From: Effrenium voratum
Taxonomy: Eukaryota > Sar > Dinophyceae > Suessiales > Symbiodiniaceae
Direction: 5' to 3'
DNA: 64,000 nt
Assembly (NCBI GenBank): GCA_963377175.1
Contig: CAUJNA010003295.1
Span: 446,501 to 510,500 of the forward strand
How positions within the stretch are numbered: position 1 is the first letter of the stretch; the number at the start of each line of letters is the position of its first letter. Below the pieces are notes generated by a model. That model worked only from the letters and a program-made list of their open reading frames with translations. It was not told where the DNA came from and ran no database searches. Positions 61,333 through 64,000 of the stretch are shown piece by piece. Made by a program: the position numbers and the translations under genes.

Positions 61333-61910
61333 TGCACCTCAACAACTCCAAACATGTTGAAGAGTATAACCTTGATGTGATCATATCTGTAGAGTATAGG
61401 ATAAATTATATGTTAGGTACAAAGTTCAGAAAATGGGCAACACAAACAGTAAAGCAACATGTAACACTATGTGGTACCATTAATCAATCAAAAGTTGAAA
61501 CTGGCCCTAAACTGTTGATTGAAGTTATATCTCAATGGAACAATACCGCCCAAAAGAAATTAACCATAGTGGATGTCTTTGCAAAGATATGATCAACAAA
61601 GATTTCCAAATACTAATACCTTAAGTGACATTGATATATTTATAGAAAGTTGGTATCAAGATATTGAGAAACTTAAATGAAACCGAAATGATAGGAAAGA
61701 AGCAACTATGCTGCTGCTCAAGAAAGAAAACACAAAGTGCTTTAGACAGTACTTTCAAAAATGATTTTCAAAATGTCGTTGGTCAAGACCTATATCCTAG
61801 CGTTGAAAAAAAACTTCTCACTTACTACAGTTTATCATGAAAAATCATCATGGTGCAGATCTTGCTGGGACAAAGATGGCTCAGGAACTTGATGCAAAAA
61901 GGTATATCCA
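61333..61910 (+). pseudogene. Decayed bacterial RhuM-family gene with Fic/DOC-like C-terminal part
   Basis: Reading frame 3 (61,333-61,592) gives YNLDVIISVEYRIN and GTKFRKWATQTVKQHV, the YNLDVIISVGYRV and G--FR-WAT signature of RhuM. Bacterial RhuM genes are found near islands and phages, and some carry a C-terminal Fic/DOC domain. Frame 1 (61,579-61,680) continues with LQRYDQQRFPNTNTLSDID. Frame 2 (61,736-61,838) gives NVVGQDLYPSVEKKLL, the GQDLYPS-EEKAA segment before the Fic helix. Frame 1 again (61,831-61,900) holds an eroded Fic motif around KNHHGADLAG, where HPF-DGNKR is expected. At least three frame changes and internal stops break it. The N-terminal DNA-binding part is missing. It cannot encode a working protein. 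Confidence 0.82.
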
Positions 61911-61939
61911 AAAATAGAAGCATAGATGGTAAAAAAGTT

Positions 61940-62560
61940 GTCTCAAAAATGGAATTACAACAAATATCTTCAAAATTTGACCATAGAAAACTGTACAAAA
62001 GATTTAGAGAAAGACTTTAAACGAATAAAGATAATGCCACCTCTAGACGATGTTCTTCAAGATGAGAGTTGTATGTCACAGCTAAAGCCTGCTTCACGTT
62101 GTGATTTACTTTCTAGAGACTCGAAAACTCTTTACAACCAATCTATTTCATAATTTAATAAGGAGAAAAGAGTCCTTATTACAGGGGCAGGGGGGGTTTT
62201 GGCTCTGAAATTGTTAGGGAATGAATTAAGTATGAAGCTAAGCAGAAAATGTTGCTCGATCATAGTGGATGTTGATGTATAAACACATATCTGAAGAATG
62301 TTCTCTTTATAGTATAAAAAGTAGTTTATGTTGCGTTGTGAAATAGAATCATTATAAAATGCGTTTAGTGATTACTTTCCAGATGTAGTGTTTCATGCAG
62401 CAGCTTACAAACATGTGCATTCAGTTGAGGCAAATATGCTAAAAATACTATTGATTTGGCTATTAAAGCTAGTGTTGAATCACTTGTGCTTATTTCTACA
62501 GATAAGGCAGTTAGACCAACAAATGTTATTGCTCAACTCTAGACCTTTTCTAGATCTAGT
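61940..62560 (+). pseudogene. Decayed bacterial CapD/WbpM/FlaA1-type nucleotide-sugar epimerase/dehydratase
   Basis: Frame 2 near 61,955-62,020 (ISSKFDHRKLYKRF) passes to frame 3 (62,020-62,278). That frame reads MPPLDDVLQDESCMSQLKPA, CDLLSRD and, after a TAA at 62,151, KRVLITGAGG. This is the P-L-D-L ... DLLGRD ... K-VLVTGAGGSIGSE start of the NAD-binding domain, with the Rossmann loop short of its SIG. Frame 1 (62,284-62,340) has HISEECSLYSI (usual D-SE--LY-I). Frame 3 (62,361-62,442) has FPDVVFHAAAYKHVHSVE. Frame 2 (62,444-62,539) has SLVLISTDKAVRPTNVIAQL and then TAG. The family makes keto-sugars for bacterial capsule, LPS or flagellin glycans. The remnant is about a third to half of a full gene and has several frameshifts. 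It is on the same strand as the RhuM remnant, directly after it. Confidence 0.88.
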
Positions 62561-62654
62561 AGCTATCATTATATGTGCATGAGGATTATGATGTACAGAA
62601 AACCGAACAACAAAAACTCGATAAGTTTATTGTTTAAAACAACAAAATGCAGAC

Positions 62655-62917
62655 GACATTACTGGTATACCCTGTCATCTCTCCTGGAACTTTGTGTTTT
62701 TGTGCCAGCAGTCAGGGATGTATAGCAAACCGGAATATTTAAAAATTAAACAAAAAAAAAAGAAAAAGAAAAAACAACGAGAAATCTAAAAAGCAAACAG
62801 CACATTTTTGCAGAGGACATTACTGGTATACCCTGTCATCTCTCCTATAACTTTTATTGTTCGATTTCTAAAAGTGTTTTTGAGGTTTTTAAGTGAGTAG
62901 AACCAAGCATCTCTCCT
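62655..62917. repeat. 31-bp direct repeat, two perfect copies and a partial third
   Basis: GACATTACTGGTATACCCTG followed by TCATCTCTCCT occurs at 62,655-62,685 and again, identical, at 62,816-62,846 (spacing 161 bp). A shorter copy (CATCTCTCCT, then AGAACTTTGTTTTT) is at 62,908-62,921. The text after the first copy (GGAACTTTGTGTTTTTGT) resembles that after the third. The core contains GGTATACC, an 8-bp palindrome. Confidence 0.92.
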
Positions 62918-63034
62918 AGAACTTTGTTTTTCTTGTTGCTTTTTTTCGAGGTTCTTTTAGGTTTGGGGTTTCCAAGCAGGCAAGTCACATGAAATCATGA
63001 CAAAGCGCTTGGGTGCAAAAACCCAGGGCCCAGG

Positions 63035-63382
63035 ACGTACCCTTCTGTTGGGCAATCGCTCTCCTGCACATTGGCCGGCACATCCTTCACGTCGAAGCAG
63101 GGGATGCCGTGCAAACGGCACAGCTCCTGCAACTCCTCCCTGATTTTAGCCTCTTGCGGCCAGTTGCCACCGGCAATTGCAACAAACTTCACCTCCAGCC
63201 CCTCCGATTTGAGGTGCCGCAGGTATTCGACGCTGTGCGGGGTCCCGCCGATGAGCCCCACGCTCCTAAAGCTATGTGCCTCGTTCTCGGGCAGAATGGC
63301 GATCTTCACCGCTCCACCCGTGTAGGAGGAGGCCATCTCGAAAGCCTCCTGAATGTTCCTCGGCTTGTGGCCATCTCACTCG
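63035..63382 (-). CDS. Exon of an unidentified gene, possibly formyltransferase-like
   Basis: About 115 codons are open on the minus strand between an acceptor-like AG near 63,382 and a donor AAGG|GTACGT near 63,035. It reads VKIAILPENEAHSFRSVGLI, then GGTPHSVEYLRHLKSEGLEV, KFVAIAGGNWPQEAKIREEL and CRLHGIPCFDVKDV. Alternating beta strands and helices, with an IP-F-V-DV segment, recall the N-terminal lobe of formyltransferases. The substrate motifs are not visible and the call is tentative. Composition and splice signals are host-like, which marks the right-hand edge of the AT-rich island. Confidence 0.55.
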
Positions 63383-63389
63383 CTGCAAT

Positions 63390-64000
63390 ATTTGTAAATG
63401 GCTTGAGCCAGGCCACAGCCACAGCCTGCAAAGGAAAACTGCATAGTCCTGTGAGGAGGGTTGAAACTGGGCTGTTGTCGTCCCCTAACTTCCGTAAGAC
63501 CAGGGGCACAACACTTGGCAAGTGCACAACCAAACAACACCAAACCTAAATAAAGGCACCAGCACATTCCTTTTGTTTGGTCAGCTTTGGACAACCTTGT
63601 TGTCTGCTGGCCCGCCTCGGAATGGCCAAAATCATGGGCTGAACAGCGTGGCCCCTTTGTAAAAAGATCCTCCAAGTGCTGAGGCCAAATGCTAAGCTTT
63701 TCTGTCATGAGGTTGGGTAGCAGAATTGGTGACACCCCGACATGTTCACATGCGGGGGTCCTTACATGTCCCGGGAAACAGCCCCCCACCCAAAGAAAGC
63801 TTGCAATAAATCACGCTGACTGTCCACTTCAGGTTGGTTTGGAGGACCGCAACGGCAACCCCCCTTCAATGCACGATTCAAGGAGAAGCCCCTGAAAACA
63901 TCGGACGGGCTTCTGAATCCGGAGTGGACATTGAAAAGCACCCTCGGCACATCTAACCCACGAGGATTCTGACGAATTTGGGTATCCCAGTGTCAAGCAC
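63390..64000. other. Right edge, nothing recognised
   Basis: Presumably the intron or upstream flank of the exon at 63,035-63,382. Open frames occur on both strands but none has a recognisable motif. Confidence 0.4.

Larger units (their letters stand above)
61300..62990 (+). other. AT-rich island of bacterial origin in host DNA
   Basis: About 1.7 kb is markedly AT-rich, free of the host's GC-rich codon pattern, and carries two adjacent bacterial pseudogenes plus AT-rich non-coding DNA with repeats. Host-like sequence flanks both sides: GC-rich DNA with minus-strand exons ends at about 60.4 kb and resumes with an exon at 63,035. I infer an insertion of bacterial DNA followed by decay. A chimeric assembly join cannot be excluded from sequence alone. 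Confidence 0.75.

Noticed and set aside
61333..62560. Functional bacterial operon or live symbiont contig
   Set aside because: Every frame is broken, motifs are eroded, and host-like exons lie on both sides.
1..64000. tRNA, rRNA or spliced-leader RNA genes
   Set aside because: No cloverleaf, rRNA-like stretch or full dinoflagellate spliced-leader sequence was noticed on either strand. Short matches such as ATGGCTCAAG at 42,725 are too short to count.
1..64000. Retrotransposon or transposase genes
   Set aside because: No reverse transcriptase, integrase or transposase motif was recognised in any frame.

Overview
The window reads as nuclear DNA of a dinoflagellate, probably from the Symbiodiniaceae/Suessiales or a similar lineage. 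It is GC-rich with long introns full of microsatellites. Coding sequence is broken into short exons of about 50-200 bp. Every gene whose family I can name lies on the minus strand, as in the one-way gene arrays of dinoflagellate chromosomes. Many introns have GC, and apparently GA, donors instead of GT, and an AGG-like direct repeat at both splice junctions. These are known dinoflagellate traits. Exon borders below were worked out by hand from splice-like signals and family alignment, so single-base precision is not claimed.

Layout, left to right (the minus-strand genes are transcribed right to left). 0.2-8.4 kb: a large ankyrin-repeat gene running off the left edge, with two long exons (2,238-3,041 and 4,230-5,432). 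9.1-13.6 kb: coiled-coil-like exons and a U-box E3 ligase exon (11,995-12,150), which may be the 5' part of the ankyrin gene. 14.47-17.12 kb: a sulfotransferase, readable from its PAPS-binding exon to its stop codon. 19.45-21.33 kb: a PPPDE (DeSI-like) peptidase whose last exon is Cys/His-rich. 22-33 kb: scattered minus-strand exons that I cannot name. 34.95-37.7 kb: a prolyl 4-hydroxylase-like 2-oxoglutarate/Fe(II) dioxygenase. 37.8-41.3 kb: more unnamed exons. 41.92-52.1 kb: an HtrA/Deg protease of the plant Deg9 type, with its catalytic triad spread over three exons and a hairpin-rich minisatellite of about 2.2 kb in one intron. 54.45-56.09 kb: a DegT/DnrJ/EryC1/StrS aminotransferase-fold gene. 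56.7-60.4 kb: unnamed exons. 63.03-63.38 kb: an exon with a possible formyltransferase-like fold.

The feature that does not belong is the stretch from about 61.3 to 63.0 kb. It is AT-rich, intron-free and on the plus strand. It carries two decayed bacterial genes side by side: a RhuM-family protein with a Fic/DOC-like C-terminus, and a CapD/WbpM/FlaA1-type nucleotide-sugar epimerase/dehydratase. Both are broken by stops and frameshifts. Near-identical direct repeats follow them, and then host-like GC-rich sequence resumes. The simplest reading is a relic of bacterial DNA, perhaps from an AT-rich intracellular bacterium, inserted in a dinoflagellate chromosome.

The host genes suggest protein turnover (U-box ligase, PPPDE peptidase, Deg protease), protein or glycan modification (P4H, sulfotransferase, DegT) and protein interaction (ankyrin). 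Nothing shows that they work as a single pathway.
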